In this document: in pieces, positions 23,835 through 33,043 of the stretch
How the letters are laid out: every line of letters begins with the position of its first letter
Numbering within the stretch: position 1 is the first letter of the stretch
Assembly (NCBI GenBank): GCA_009777955.1
Contig: WRKW01000008.1
Location: 1 to 50,139 of the forward strand
DNA length: 50,139 nt
Reading direction: 5' to 3'
From: Alphaproteobacteria bacterium
Lineage (GTDB): Bacteria > Pseudomonadota > Alphaproteobacteria > Rs-D84
Program-made: the position numbers and the translations under genes
The notes under the pieces: generated by a model
Database searches by the model: none
Told to the model about the DNA's origin: nothing
The model's input: the letters and a program-made list of their open reading frames with translations, nothing else

Positions 23835-24548
23835 CTATCGCATTAATCCATTTCGTTTCATGCATTCGTAATATACGCTTTCATACAGTTTTTTACAATT
23901 ATCGCAATCGAGTATAAGAAGTCCGCATTTCGTCTTTTCAAAAATGTTTGTTATATTTTTCAAATCCGATCCCCAAATGCTTTCGGACATTTCACGACAA
24001 TGAAGTTCTTGGATACTATAATCTATTGCAAACCGATCGGTCGGGGTCGCATTAAGAACAGTCCATAGTTTTTCAAGTCTTTTACAGTGTATCAGCTTTG
24101 CGCGCGCATAAGTTACGGCAAGTTCTTTTTTGCAATCCCATGCTATATGACCCGCCGCGTCCGCGCAAAATTTTTCCGTACTGCAAATAAATCGTATCCG
24201 TTTTACGGAAATGCCGTGTACTTGTTCAGAATTTGATAGCGGAATCACGGGATAGCCGTCGATTATTTCTATCGGATATTTATCCCTGCCTATTTGGAGT
24301 GTTTTCAGCGAAGTACATCCTTTGAATGTATTTTCCCCCGCCTTTAAATTTGGATTCTTGATAACCAGATGTCTAAGGTTTTTAATGTCATGGCATACCC
24401 CGGAATCCAGATGTCCACAGGATTCGTGGATTGTCAGCTTTTTAATACTATCTGATTTGGGTAATTTGGTGGAAATGTTATCGGGATGTAACGTGTATGA
24501 CAATCCACGGCTTGTCAGCCCCATTTTTATTTTAATAATATCTAACAT
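23835..24548 (-). CDS. Leucine-rich-repeat-like protein
   Basis: A 237-aa protein without a clear signal peptide. Residues 30-100 hold irregular leucine-rich repeats of the BspA type (SIKKLTIHE, IKNLRHLVIKN, ENTFKGCTSLKTLQIG). Later units (KRLEKLWTVLNATP, YSIQELHCREM, CGLLILDCDNCKKL) are more degenerate and Cys-rich. Such repeats make a curved binding surface; targets unknown. An AGAGG ribosome site lies eight bases upstream of the ATG. In a host-associated bacterium an effector or surface role is possible, but nothing in the sequence proves it. Confidence 0.6.
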   Translation of the reverse strand: MLDIIKIKMGLTSRGLSYTLHPDNISTKLPKSDSIKKLTIHESCGHLDSGVCHDIKNLRHLVIKNPNLKAGENTFKGCTSLKTLQIGRDKYPIEIIDGYPVIPLSNSEQVHGISVKRIRFICSTEKFCADAAGHIAWDCKKELAVTYARAKLIHCKRLEKLWTVLNATPTDRFAIDYSIQELHCREMSESIWGSDLKNITNIFEKTKCGLLILDCDNCKKLYESVYYECMKRNGLMR

Positions 24549-24612
24549 TATTATACCTCTTGTGGGGTTATTGAATATTTGACAATATCAAAAAATTACA
24601 AGAAATCAAGTG

Positions 24613-25938
24613 TTAGTCATAGGGATTTTCTGTCTTTTTATATTCGACAATAACCGGCAACTGTTCCCAGGATAAGGCCTTTGCTATTCCTTTTCGCAGG
24701 TATCTGGTGTATGATTCTGGAATATCGCTTGCACCGCCGACATTTATGGTAATGCGCATAGGGTTGCGGCCAGTCTGCGCCGCGAATTTTATCTTCATTG
24801 GACGTTTCAAACGGGACATGGGCGGTTGTCGCGCTTCTATAAGTTTTTCAATAGTGCGGTTTACAAAACTGGTCGCCGCATGCGATCTGGACAAATCCCA
24901 AAGCCCGTATACCCGTTTCATAAGGTTTCTTACACCACTTCCGTTTTCTGCTGAAATTGGCAGGATAAGCGGTTTTACTATTTGATGAAAGGAATTCGCA
25001 AACTGGCGTTTCAGCTTTAACAGCTTTTCATCGCGTTGTGCATCTGGAACCAAATCCCATTTGTTAAGTGCGACCGCGAGTATCCGTCCCGCGTCGTATA
25101 TGCGTCCGGCAATGCCCAGGGCTTGGTTTTCAATATCACGGGTTGAATCGACTATCAGTATTACCGCGTCGGATTTGCCGATAGTATCAATTGATTTCAA
25201 CGCGGCCAGCGTTTCCAGTTCGTCCTTTATTCCGGCTTTGCGCCGCAGGCCGGCGGTATCTATAAGGGTAATGTCGCGCCCCAGGAATTTTGTTTCAATT
25301 TGTATGGTGTCGCGTGTGACACCGGGTTCGTCGCGAACTATAACGCGTGCTTCGCCCAGAATTTTATTTACCAGGGTGGATTTTCCAACATTAGGCTGAC
25401 CCATAATGGCAATGCGTATCTTATCCGGCGGGTTATTGGTGACATGTGATAGGTTGCGGGCAGATCGCAGATTTTCAATAAAATCATAAATTTTATCCAG
25501 CCCGATTTTATGTTCCGCCGAAACGGGGATGGGATCCCCGAATCCCAATTTATAAAATTCTGCTATATTCGGCGCGCTTTTTTTACAGTCCGCCTTGTTC
25601 ATCAAAAGCAGTACCTGTTTCCCGGATTTTTTGACAATCCGTGCCCAATCGGAATCTTTCGGGTGCAGCCCCGATTTGCCATCGACTATGAACAAGACAG
25701 CGTCGGCATCATGAATCGCTTTTAATGCCTTGTCCGTGCCCAGCTTTCCAATTTCGTCGGTTTTGATTTCAAGACCCGCTGTATCAAACAGTATTGCAAG
25801 TTCGTCTATCGTGCCGGAAATCACGTCACGGGTTACCCCGGGGCGATCGTGAACCAGCGCGTCGCGCGACCGCGTCAAGGCATTGAACAAGGTGGATTTT
25901 CCAGTATTGGGTCGTCCGGCGATCGCAATCTTGATCAT
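24613..25938 (-). CDS. der: GTPase Der (EngA)
   Basis: A 441-aa ribosome-assembly GTPase for the 50S subunit. Two tandem G domains: GRPNTGKST near residue 8 with DTAG and NKAD, and GQPNVGKST near residue 180 with DTAG and NKWD; a KH-like domain forms the C-terminus (RRP-type KIKFAAQTGRNPMRITINVGG). The reading frame extends far upstream of 25938, but that part lies opposite the Yip1-like gene and has no homology, so the ATG at 25938 is the start. der commonly follows bamB; here bamB is 7 kb away. Confidence 0.95.
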   Translation of the reverse strand: MIKIAIAGRPNTGKSTLFNALTRSRDALVHDRPGVTRDVISGTIDELAILFDTAGLEIKTDEIGKLGTDKALKAIHDADAVLFIVDGKSGLHPKDSDWARIVKKSGKQVLLLMNKADCKKSAPNIAEFYKLGFGDPIPVSAEHKIGLDKIYDFIENLRSARNLSHVTNNPPDKIRIAIMGQPNVGKSTLVNKILGEARVIVRDEPGVTRDTIQIETKFLGRDITLIDTAGLRRKAGIKDELETLAALKSIDTIGKSDAVILIVDSTRDIENQALGIAGRIYDAGRILAVALNKWDLVPDAQRDEKLLKLKRQFANSFHQIVKPLILPISAENGSGVRNLMKRVYGLWDLSRSHAATSFVNRTIEKLIEARQPPMSRLKRPMKIKFAAQTGRNPMRITINVGGASDIPESYTRYLRKGIAKALSWEQLPVIVEYKKTENPYD

Positions 25939-26020
25939 GATATTTTTCCATTGTATTTTGTTCTTTTCACGGCTATTATATAATGGAAACAAGCAAAGTG
26001 CAAATTTGAAGGAAGCAAAC

Positions 26021-26635
26021 ATGCCAAAGAAGTTATCATTAAAAAGTATGCTGTCAAAGTGGTTTGGGCATATAGTCCAGATACTTACCAACCCGAAACA
26101 ATTCTTTTCAAAGATAATTGCCGATGGCAATCTGGAAGAATCAATGTTAAAAGCGTTCTTGTATGGTTTGCTTGGCGGTGTGCTTGTGCTTATCATACAG
26201 CTTATGGGTGGCGCGACGGTAACATTTTCCGCCGTCTTTTCAAAATTGATCATAGTGCCTGTTTTGGCGGTCGCGATATTGTTCGTGCTGGGCGGAATGC
26301 TTATGCTGGTTTCGGAAATTACGGGGGGGGAACGCGATTGGGAAATTGCGGTCAAAGGACTTGCATCTGTATTTTTTATCTATCCGGTCATTCTTGTAAT
26401 GAATTCGCTGGCTTGGAATTGCATGTCATTATGGATAGTCAGCGCGGTTGTCGACGGATATGTTCTTTTCCTGCTTTACAACATAGCGGTATATTGCATG
26501 AAAGGTAACAAGACGCGCGTATTGTTGGTTATCGGGGCATTCGCCTTGTTTGTACTGACCGTGTATCTTACGGATTATCGTCTGGGTTGGTTTATGTTAA
26601 AGAATACCGGCGCGGCATTAAAGTGCCTTATGTAA
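26021..26635 (+). CDS. Yip1-like polytopic membrane protein
   Basis: A 204-aa inner-membrane protein with about five hydrophobic helices (residues about 47-65, 73-95, 112-132, 142-160, 170-188). The N-terminal helix PKQFFSKIIADGNLEESMLKAFLYGLLGG and overall plan resemble YIP1-family proteins. A GAAGGA ribosome site is seven bases before the ATG. Role unknown. It is divergent from der, with the two starts 82 bases apart. Confidence 0.75.
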   Translation: MPKKLSLKSMLSKWFGHIVQILTNPKQFFSKIIADGNLEESMLKAFLYGLLGGVLVLIIQLMGGATVTFSAVFSKLIIVPVLAVAILFVLGGMLMLVSEITGGERDWEIAVKGLASVFFIYPVILVMNSLAWNCMSLWIVSAVVDGYVLFLLYNIAVYCMKGNKTRVLLVIGAFALFVLTVYLTDYRLGWFMLKNTGAALKCLM

Positions 26636-26659
26636 AAAACCGCCGTCATGCATGTATTG

Positions 26660-26760
26660 TTTAATAAGGCATCGTGCGCCCCGCGCACGATACATATATT
26701 ATTCACTATTCACTATTCACTATTCACTATTCACTATTCATTATTCATTCAGTTGAAATC
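26660..26760. repeat. Hairpin plus ATTCACT heptamer tandem array
   Basis: Hairpin with arms ATCGTGCGC/GCGCACGAT and loop CCC (26671-26691), then five ATTCACT and two ATTCATT units in perfect register (26701-26749). The array is the longest of its type in the window and is a likely length polymorphism. Confidence 0.85.
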
Positions 26761-26766
26761 TGAGAA

Positions 26767-27441
26767 TTATGATTCGAAGTTTGCCAGTTTGGTTATGGCC
26801 GCGACGGCCGCTGTTTCGGCGCGCAATATAGTTTTGCTAAGGCCTATACCAATTGCCCCCGCCGCATCCAGTGCAGCAAATTCCACGGATGAAAATCCAC
26901 CTTCGGGGCCGATTAAAACAATATTGCCATATTCCGGTTTCACGCCTGCAAGTTCGTGCTTTGATGGCGTATTGTGTGCAAAGCGTTCATCGGCAAATAC
27001 AAGATTTTTTGATTCTTTAATAAACTTATCGAAAGTTTTGGGTTCCATCAATTCCGGTATGCTGTTGCGTCCAGACTGTTCCGCAGCTTCGATTATTATC
27101 TTTCGAATTCTATCCCATTTTATATGATGTTCATTGACACGCTCTGTAATTACGGGTTGTAATTTCGCCACACCAAGTTGTGTCGCCATGGATAACATTT
27201 CTTCCAGCCGTGCCTGTCGCACCGGTGCGAATGCCAGTGTTAAGTTATTTGATGGATCTGGTCGGCCTGTGTTGTCGCCTATAATTGACGATTCAACATT
27301 AAATTCTTTTCCACCGTTAAAAGCCAGAAATTTGTCTGTCCGCATTACATTTTTAAGATAGTGCGTGACAGAGTTTCCAAGCTTTATGTGCTTTCCGGGA
27401 CAAAGCTTTTCATCGATGTAAATTCTTGGAATATTTTTCAT
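26767..27441 (-). CDS. rsmE: 16S rRNA (uracil1498-N3)-methyltransferase
   Basis: A 224-aa SPOUT-class methyltransferase. N-terminal PUA-like domain (YLKNVMRTDKFLAFNGGKEF), then the knot domain: AATQLGVAKLQPVITERV, EAAEQSGRNSIPEL, IVLIGPEGGFSSVEF, and ILRAETAAVAAITKL, which are the SAM-binding loops. Slightly shorter than E. coli RsmE (243 aa). Divergent from virD4, with starts about 20 bases apart and overlapping promoters. Confidence 0.93.
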   Translation of the reverse strand: MKNIPRIYIDEKLCPGKHIKLGNSVTHYLKNVMRTDKFLAFNGGKEFNVESSIIGDNTGRPDPSNNLTLAFAPVRQARLEEMLSMATQLGVAKLQPVITERVNEHHIKWDRIRKIIIEAAEQSGRNSIPELMEPKTFDKFIKESKNLVFADERFAHNTPSKHELAGVKPEYGNIVLIGPEGGFSSVEFAALDAAGAIGIGLSKTILRAETAAVAAITKLANFES

Positions 27442-27449
27442 TTATATGC

Positions 27450-27455
27450 TATAAT
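27450..27455 (+). promoter_or_regulatory. -10 box of virD4, leaderless layout
   Basis: TATAAT ends six bases before the ATG at 27462. A TTGGAA at 27426-27431 with an 18-base spacer could be the -35. No Shine-Dalgarno sequence. Confidence 0.5.
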
Positions 27456-27461
27456 AACACC

Positions 27462-29726
27462 ATGCCGGATAAATTCAATATATTATCGATATCGGGAAAG
27501 GGCAGGGGATTTGGCATATTCAGATCTGATGCCTATAAAGAGCATGAAAAAGGCCCGATGGCTCAGCTTTTTTGGCGCATGCGCTGGCTGTTTTTCGTAT
27601 GGGTTCTTACTATACTTGCGTTTGGCGTTTCATTTGCTGGTGAACATTTATGGCGATATGGCTGGTCGCCTGCGACTGCAAAGTGGTTGTTGGCCTATTT
27701 TGACCAGGCAGTGTTCAGCTTTGGCCTTTCCATATTTGCGGAAATTCCGGCATGGATTACGCGCGCAATGCTTCGACCCGATATTCCGGTTATCGCCCCG
27801 TTTATACCGCTTATAGCATATCAGATGATAACCCATGTGGATTTTTTAAAAGAATTCAATCCGCATGGAAAAGATATATTCCAAGAAAAATCCGCGCGCG
27901 AAGCTAATGAAACCGATATAAAGAAAATGGGCAGAAACGGTTCCAGCCTGTTCGATGGATTTATTGTCGTTCTGGGCAAGTTTAAAAACAAATTTATAAA
28001 GCTGAATGAAACATTATCAGTGCTTTGCGTCGCGCCCCCCGGAACCGGTAAGACAACGGCTATCGTTATGCCTACCATATTCGAATGCGATACCGTGTCT
28101 ATGATTATAAACGATCCAAAGCCGGAACTTGACGTGGATACAAGCGGGTATCGCGCAACCCTGGGACCTGTGTTTATTATGAACTGGGCTGGTCAGGATG
28201 ATCCAGAGCGTGGAATTTATTATCCGTCATGGAATCCTTTGTCGCCCGAACATGTGCCGTTTTTACAGGAAAAACGTGACCTTTATGTAGACTCTATTTG
28301 CACAACGCTTATTGCGGACAAGGCATCGTCCACCGCCGATCCTCACTGGACACTGTCGGGTCGCGCCGCTTTGTCCGGACTTATCCAGTTCATAGTATCA
28401 AAGGTAGAGCGTGCCCGTGCGAACGATTACTTTAAATCACGCCTTGATAGCGGTACTTTTGATGCGGATGACGCGGCATTATTGGCATCTTATTATACTA
28501 TGATGCAGGATCCGAATGCAGAGGCTGCGCGCCACGCGCTTCAATCGGGTCAGCTGTCTGCGATGAATTATGTCCATGTCGGAACATGGTCGATGATTCC
28601 CCCCGTATGGGTTGGCAAAGAAGCATCGTTATCCATGATTTTGGACTGGCTTAACACCAGCCAGATACGCATCGCGGAAGATCTTGAAAATAGACGCAAA
28701 CAGGGCGATCAGATGGTAATGATGGCCGACCCGATGAAAGATCTTTTCCTTAATGCTGTCGAAGAATCCCGCCAGTACGGATATGCCCATCGTTCGATTT
28801 TGGAATTGACACAGCTTGCGAATACCCCGGATAAAGAGCGTGGATCCATCCTGTCAACAGTTATGGCCGGACTTGGCATATTTCGGAATGCCGCGGTGCG
28901 CAACCGTACCAGTCATTCTGATTTTCACTTTTCAGATCTGCGGGGAATAAAAAATCCAAAGACCGGAAAATGGGAACCCGTTACAGTGTATCTTTCTATT
29001 AATCTTGTCGATGCCGATGCTTTGAATCCCATTACCGCGATATTTGTCGAATTGATGTCGCAATTTCTTCTGACTAACAAGCCTGATGCCCTGCATGCGG
29101 GGCAAAGACTTGGGCCGACCCCTGTATTATTTGTTCTGGACGAAATGCCGAAAATGCAAAAGATGCAGGCCGTAATCCAAGGACCCGATTTGGGTCGCGG
29201 ACAGTTTGTGTCGTACCTTATCATAGGCCAGGATATTCACCAGATTTCAGAAAAATATGGTGCCGATGCGGCGGCGACTATTATGTCTACTACCGCTGCT
29301 AAAATAGTTTTCCGCCAGAATGACATGGAAACGGCAAAAAAGTTCAGCGAGATGATGGGCGAAAAAATGAAAATAGATTTGAAAAAGGACGACAAAACAG
29401 GTGACGAATTCGGAACTGAAGATAAAAAAGGTGCCGAGCCCTTATTCACACCCATGGATATAATGAAGTTGTCGCGTGAAAATATATTGGTAATCATGCA
29501 GGGATTTGCAAACCGCCCCATAAAGGCCGATGCCCCTTATTGGTATGAAAATCCGAAACATATTGCAAAAAAATCCATTCCACCGGCATTGCCTTTGCCG
29601 GAATACATTGTTCCCGCGCATCATGCTGCCATGGGGTATCACGGAAATCCGCGTGTGTACGACGCAAAAACGAAGACAACGCGGGAAATTACAGTTATGG
29701 CAAAGCATCCGGTAACAGCAAGTTAG
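27462..29726 (+). CDS. virD4: VirD4/TraG-type type IV secretion coupling ATPase
   Basis: A 754-aa coupling protein that recruits substrates to a type IV secretion channel. Two membrane helices near residues 43-65 and 80-115 (LFFVWVLTILAFGVSFAG and following), then the ATPase domain: Walker A APPGTGKTT about residues 189-197, INDPKPEL, the Walker B VLFVLDE near 552-558, and the IIGQD motif of the TraG/VirD4 group. The C-terminus (about 640-754) has acidic/Lys linkers and a Pro-rich tail. Start at MPDKFN, which is where the TATAAT layout points. No other virB genes are in the window; the channel must be encoded elsewhere, or this is an orphan. It is flanked by housekeeping genes rather than by conjugation genes, which favours a chromosomal effector-type system. 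Confidence 0.9.
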   Translation: MPDKFNILSISGKGRGFGIFRSDAYKEHEKGPMAQLFWRMRWLFFVWVLTILAFGVSFAGEHLWRYGWSPATAKWLLAYFDQAVFSFGLSIFAEIPAWITRAMLRPDIPVIAPFIPLIAYQMITHVDFLKEFNPHGKDIFQEKSAREANETDIKKMGRNGSSLFDGFIVVLGKFKNKFIKLNETLSVLCVAPPGTGKTTAIVMPTIFECDTVSMIINDPKPELDVDTSGYRATLGPVFIMNWAGQDDPERGIYYPSWNPLSPEHVPFLQEKRDLYVDSICTTLIADKASSTADPHWTLSGRAALSGLIQFIVSKVERARANDYFKSRLDSGTFDADDAALLASYYTMMQDPNAEAARHALQSGQLSAMNYVHVGTWSMIPPVWVGKEASLSMILDWLNTSQIRIAEDLENRRKQGDQMVMMADPMKDLFLNAVEESRQYGYAHRSILELTQLANTPDKERGSILSTVMAGLGIFRNAAVRNRTSHSDFHFSDLRGIKNPKTGKWEPVTVYLSINLVDADALNPITAIFVELMSQFLLTNKPDALHAGQRLGPTPVLFVLDEMPKMQKMQAVIQGPDLGRGQFVSYLIIGQDIHQISEKYGADAAATIMSTTAAKIVFRQNDMETAKKFSEMMGEKMKIDLKKDDKTGDEFGTEDKKGAEPLFTPMDIMKLSRENILVIMQGFANRPIKADAPYWYENPKHIAKKSIPPALPLPEYIVPAHHAAMGYHGNPRVYDAKTKTTREITVMAKHPVTAS

Positions 29727-29731
29727 GGTTT

Positions 29732-30496
29732 ATGAAAACGCGCCTTGCAAAGTTTATTGCAGATTCCGGTATCGCAAGTCGGCGCGAAGCAGAGCGACTT
29801 ATAGAATCAGGCGTGGTTTTTGTGAATGGTAATCGTGTCGATACCCCGGTTTTTTTCATAGGGTCGGAAGATAAGGTCAGGGTCAAAGATATGCCTGTCC
29901 GAATTCGCACCGGAACGCGAATTTTTGCTTTCAACAAACCAACAAACACTGTTACCAGCGCGCGCGATCCCGATGGGCGCAAGACAATTTACGATTATCT
30001 GCCAGAACAATTGCATGGGTTTAAATATGTCGGGCGTTTGGACTATAAGACGACCGGACTTTTGTTATTGACCGATGATGGGGATATGGCTCGCAAGCTT
30101 ACGCTTCCAGAATCCAAAATAATCAGAACATATATGGCAAAGCTGCGGCCGGATCCGGCGACCGCAAAAATAAGGGGCGGGTCTGGTCGGCTTCGCGAAT
30201 TTTTGTCGCCTTTGTCGTCGGACGATTCTATTTTCGACCCTTTGCGGAATGGAATTGTGATTGACGGTATCAGATATGCGCCCATGGAAATAGAATTATT
30301 AACCAGATATCCGTTGTCGGTGAAAATAAGTTTGCGCGAAGGAAAGAAAAACGAAATAAGAATTGCCTTTGCCCACATAGGACTTTCTGTTTCGAAACTG
30401 CATCGCGTATCGTATGGGATTGTTATGCTTGGTGATTTGCCTGTGGGAAAGTTTCGGGAATTAAGTAAAGCAGAGATAAAACGAATTCTTGCTTGA
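29732..30496 (+). CDS. rluB: 23S rRNA pseudouridine synthase, RluB/RsuA family
   Basis: A 254-aa protein with an N-terminal S4 RNA-binding domain (MKTRLAKFIADSGIASRREAERLIESGVVFVNG) and the catalytic domain. The active-site motif is GRLDYKTTGLLLLTDDGD with catalytic Asp. The later KLHRVSYGIVMLGDLPVGKFREL block is typical of the RluB/RluE/RsuA family. By length and neighbours RluB (position 2605 in E. coli numbering) is the best guess, RluF/RsuA the alternatives. It follows virD4 after five bases and may be cotranscribed. Confidence 0.86.
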   Translation: MKTRLAKFIADSGIASRREAERLIESGVVFVNGNRVDTPVFFIGSEDKVRVKDMPVRIRTGTRIFAFNKPTNTVTSARDPDGRKTIYDYLPEQLHGFKYVGRLDYKTTGLLLLTDDGDMARKLTLPESKIIRTYMAKLRPDPATAKIRGGSGRLREFLSPLSSDDSIFDPLRNGIVIDGIRYAPMEIELLTRYPLSVKISLREGKKNEIRIAFAHIGLSVSKLHRVSYGIVMLGDLPVGKFRELSKAEIKRILA

Positions 30497-30550
30497 CCTG
30501 TGGCTTAAATTTCTTTACAATTCTGTTACAGAGAAAGGGGGGATAGAGAG

Positions 30551-31669
30551 ATGCCTTCAAAAAAACACGCAAAAAAGACAACTGCAAAAAAGCAACATAC
30601 CGTAAAACCGGCGGTTGCCAAGAATCAACATGGACGAATTGCCGCGGTCGCGCATGTCTTTACGAAATCCATGACACGCAAATCCAAAGATAAAGCATCG
30701 GCAAAACCGGTATCTGGTGCCGTCCAGTCTGCACCCGCTGCTTCGGATAACAGCCGCTTCGCACTTTATGTTTATTGGATTATCATACTGTTTTTCGTGT
30801 CCGCTACATGTTATATCATGGGACGCAGCTATTCGATACTAAATCCGAATCGGAAATCAGATTCAGTTGTTGCAGAGGCCGCTTTGATTAACGTATCTGG
30901 AATGTCTGAAAGCCAACGTGCAGATCTGTTTACTGAATATGCTTCTGCCGGCAAGAGAAAGCTTTTGGATGGAAATGCAACCGGTGCGATTTTGGATCTG
31001 ACCGTCGCGATAGAGGCCAATCCAAAAATAGCGGATGTATATGTATACAGGGGCGAATCCTATATGCAAGTGGCCGACTATACCCGCGCCATGTTTGATT
31101 TGAACAAAGCCATAGAACTTGATTCCAGTAATTCTATTGCATATTATGATCGCGCAATGTTGAATATGCGGTTGGAAAATCTGGAAAAAGCATTGGAAGA
31201 TTTAAATTCCGCATTGGAAGCCAATGCAAATCGGCCAAGCGAGATTCTTAGCAATCATGATATTTATGCAAAGCGTGCACAGTTGTTGCTTTGGGCAAGA
31301 CAGTTCAATTCTGCGGTAAACGATTACACGGCCGCTATAAACGCCAGTGCAAATCGGCAGAATCCCGATGACTATGCCGGTCGGGCAGAAGCATGGACAA
31401 TGCTTTCCGAATTTAGGCATGCGGCATCCGATTATCTGTCTGCAATATCGTTAATTTCTGAACAGATACATCTTGTGGATACATCGGAAGAACGCGAAAA
31501 AATGTCCCGCGCCGCGATGTCTTATTTTGAAAAATCCGCCGCACTTAACGTAAAAATGGGCGATATGAATGCTGCCAGGACTGATTTAGAGGCCGCGCAT
31601 AGTTTGGCCGCAACGCTTGGTGACAATGATACGGCGAACAGGCTTCAATCTTTGATACTGGGATTATAA
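30551..31669 (+). CDS. Membrane-anchored TPR protein
   Basis: A 372-aa protein: basic Lys/Ala-rich N-terminus (1-60), one membrane helix (about 71-91), then at least four tetratricopeptide repeats (AGKRKLLDGNATGAILDLTVAIEANP; VYRGESYMQVADYTRAMFDLNKAIELD; YYDRAMLNMRLENLEKALEDLNSALEAN). The topology puts the repeats in the periplasm. GGGG/AGAGAG ribosome signals precede the ATG. No specific function recognised. A terminator follows. Confidence 0.78.
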   Translation: MPSKKHAKKTTAKKQHTVKPAVAKNQHGRIAAVAHVFTKSMTRKSKDKASAKPVSGAVQSAPAASDNSRFALYVYWIIILFFVSATCYIMGRSYSILNPNRKSDSVVAEAALINVSGMSESQRADLFTEYASAGKRKLLDGNATGAILDLTVAIEANPKIADVYVYRGESYMQVADYTRAMFDLNKAIELDSSNSIAYYDRAMLNMRLENLEKALEDLNSALEANANRPSEILSNHDIYAKRAQLLLWARQFNSAVNDYTAAINASANRQNPDDYAGRAEAWTMLSEFRHAASDYLSAISLISEQIHLVDTSEEREKMSRAAMSYFEKSAALNVKMGDMNAARTDLEAAHSLAATLGDNDTANRLQSLILGL

Positions 31670-31696
31670 AAAAATGCCGCGAAAGCGGCATTTTTT
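31668..31696 (+). terminator. Rho-independent terminator of the TPR gene
   Basis: Stem AAATGCCGC/GCGGCATTT with loop GAAA and a T-run, immediately after the stop codon. Confidence 0.88.
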
Positions 31697-31759
31697 ACAG
31701 TCGAAATACGGAGATCGTCATGCCTGCGCCAGAGTGACAATAATATAGAAACAATATAA

Positions 31760-32025
31760 CATTTCGTATCATTGCGAGTGGTCGAAGACCGCGAAGCAAT
31801 TTTTTCAAATATTTTGTGTCATTGCGAGTGGTCAAAGACCACGAAGCAATCTTTTATAACATTCCGTGTCATTGCGAGTCGCGGCACCGCTTGCGGTGAC
31901 GGACGAAGCAATCTTTTTCAAGCAGGGAAGTATAATAATTCCCTTGCCTGAAAAGATTGCTTCGTCCGCCTGACGGCGTGACTCGCAATGACACCAGACC
32001 AGAATGACACCAGACCGCCATAACA
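31760..32025. repeat. Repeat array downstream of paralog copy 4
   Basis: Three direct GTCATTGCGAG...GAAGCAATC units (about 31766-31805, 31818-31855, 31868-31917) and one inverted unit (31951-31992), plus GACACCAGACC repeats that run right up to the stop codon of copy 4, which is on the minus strand. The direct unit at 31868 and the inverted one are complements and could pair. No gene. Confidence 0.82.
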
Positions 32026-32529
32026 TCAAAGGCCGAGAGCCGCAAACAGCGGCGACCGTAAGACGGGATTGAGCAGGGCGTGGGCTGCACAATCGCCCGC
32101 GCAGTTATTCGCGCAACTGGACTGACTGCCGAGAACTAACAAGAAAACCCAAGCCGACGAAGCGACACTAAACCCGGGAATGCTGGTTATCTTACACCAA
32201 CAGTTACTGCCATCATCTGCAATAGGATTGCCAAAGTTGCCCATATCCCCGCCATTAGTGCTCGAACACAGGCTTGTGCCACTGAACTCTGATACATTAC
32301 TTCCAGTACAACTTGATACTCTCCAATCCCCAAGGGATAGGTTGTTACAATCTTGATTCCAAGGGTCACCAATAGTGCCACCAGCAGGACACTGACCGAC
32401 ACTGTTGCAACTCGTCGGACTTATGGGTCTTGCCATACACGCAACGGCGGCAATAGAATCATGTAATGGGATTATCGTTAATACAGCAAGGATGCTTGTT
32501 ATCTTTATAGTTTTGTTAAATGTATTCAT
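32026..32529 (-). CDS. Exported Cys-rich paralog, copy 4
   Basis: A 167-aa member of the family, in opposite orientation to the others. Signal peptide MNTFNKTIKITSILAVLTII..., mature start VACMAR. The core (NNLSLGDWRVSSC, GSNVSEFSGTSLC, GNPIADDGSNCWCKIT, IPGFSVASSAWVF) is conserved; the variable stretches are CNSVGQCPAGGTIGDPW and LLVLGSQSSCANNCAGDCAAHA. The ending is LRSPLFAALGL, slightly drifted. Same promoter as copies 2 and 3. Function unknown. Confidence 0.86.
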   Translation of the reverse strand: MNTFNKTIKITSILAVLTIIPLHDSIAAVACMARPISPTSCNSVGQCPAGGTIGDPWNQDCNNLSLGDWRVSSCTGSNVSEFSGTSLCSSTNGGDMGNFGNPIADDGSNCWCKITSIPGFSVASSAWVFLLVLGSQSSCANNCAGDCAAHALLNPVLRSPLFAALGL

Positions 32530-32540
32530 GATACTCTCTC

Positions 32541-32585
32541 CTTTGGGTATATTTATATTATACCATACCCCATGACAAAGGTCAA
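32541..32585 (-). promoter_or_regulatory. Conserved promoter of paralog copy 4
   Basis: On the minus strand: TTGACC (32585-32580), 17 bases, TATAAT (32562-32557), a seven-base extra insertion relative to the other copies, then AAAGGAGAG. The CATGAC/GTCATG arms are also kept. Confidence 0.85.
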
Positions 32586-32619
32586 TTTGTATTTAGTCAT
32601 GTAAAGTGAGCGGAATTGA

Positions 32620-33000
32620 GAGATGATGTCATTGCGAGTCGCGGCACCGCTTGCGGTGACGGACGAAGCAATCTTTTCCAGGCAATGGAATTATTATACT
32701 TCCCCTGTTGGAAAAGATTGCTTCGTGGTCTTTGACCACTCGCAATGACACAAAATGTTATAAAAGATTGCTTCGTCCGCCTGACGGCGTGGCTCGCAAT
32801 GACACAAAGTGCCTGTAAAAGTCAGTAATTTCGTGGACGGATTCATAACATAAACGGCTCTTTTAAAAGAGCCGTCATGCCTTCCGCCTTCGCTATCGCT
32901 ACGGCGCGACAAGGCGCAGGCATCCATTGTACGATAAGGCATCGTGCGCAAAGCGCACGATACATACATTATTCACTATTCATTATTCATTCAGTTGAAA
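32620..33000. repeat. Repeat block upstream of paralog copy 4
   Basis: One direct unit (32628-32677), two inverted units (about 32712-32749, 32762-32802), a GGCTCTT/AAGAGCC hairpin (about 32856-32874), the hairpin ATCGTGCGC-AAA-GCGCACGAT (32941-32961), and ATTCACT/ATTCATT tracts. The frame of 91 codons that crosses it translates repeat sequence only. No gene. Confidence 0.8.
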
Positions 33001-33043
33001 TCCCAAACCCTGGCCTTTGCCAGAATGACAATATGGGGTGATA

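Noticed and set aside
24613..26355. 580-codon version of Der
   Set aside because: The 139 extra N-terminal codons are antisense to the Yip1-like gene and lack homology; the ATG at 25938 gives the standard protein.
32694..32969. 91-codon minus-strand frame
   Set aside because: Consists of translated repeat units.
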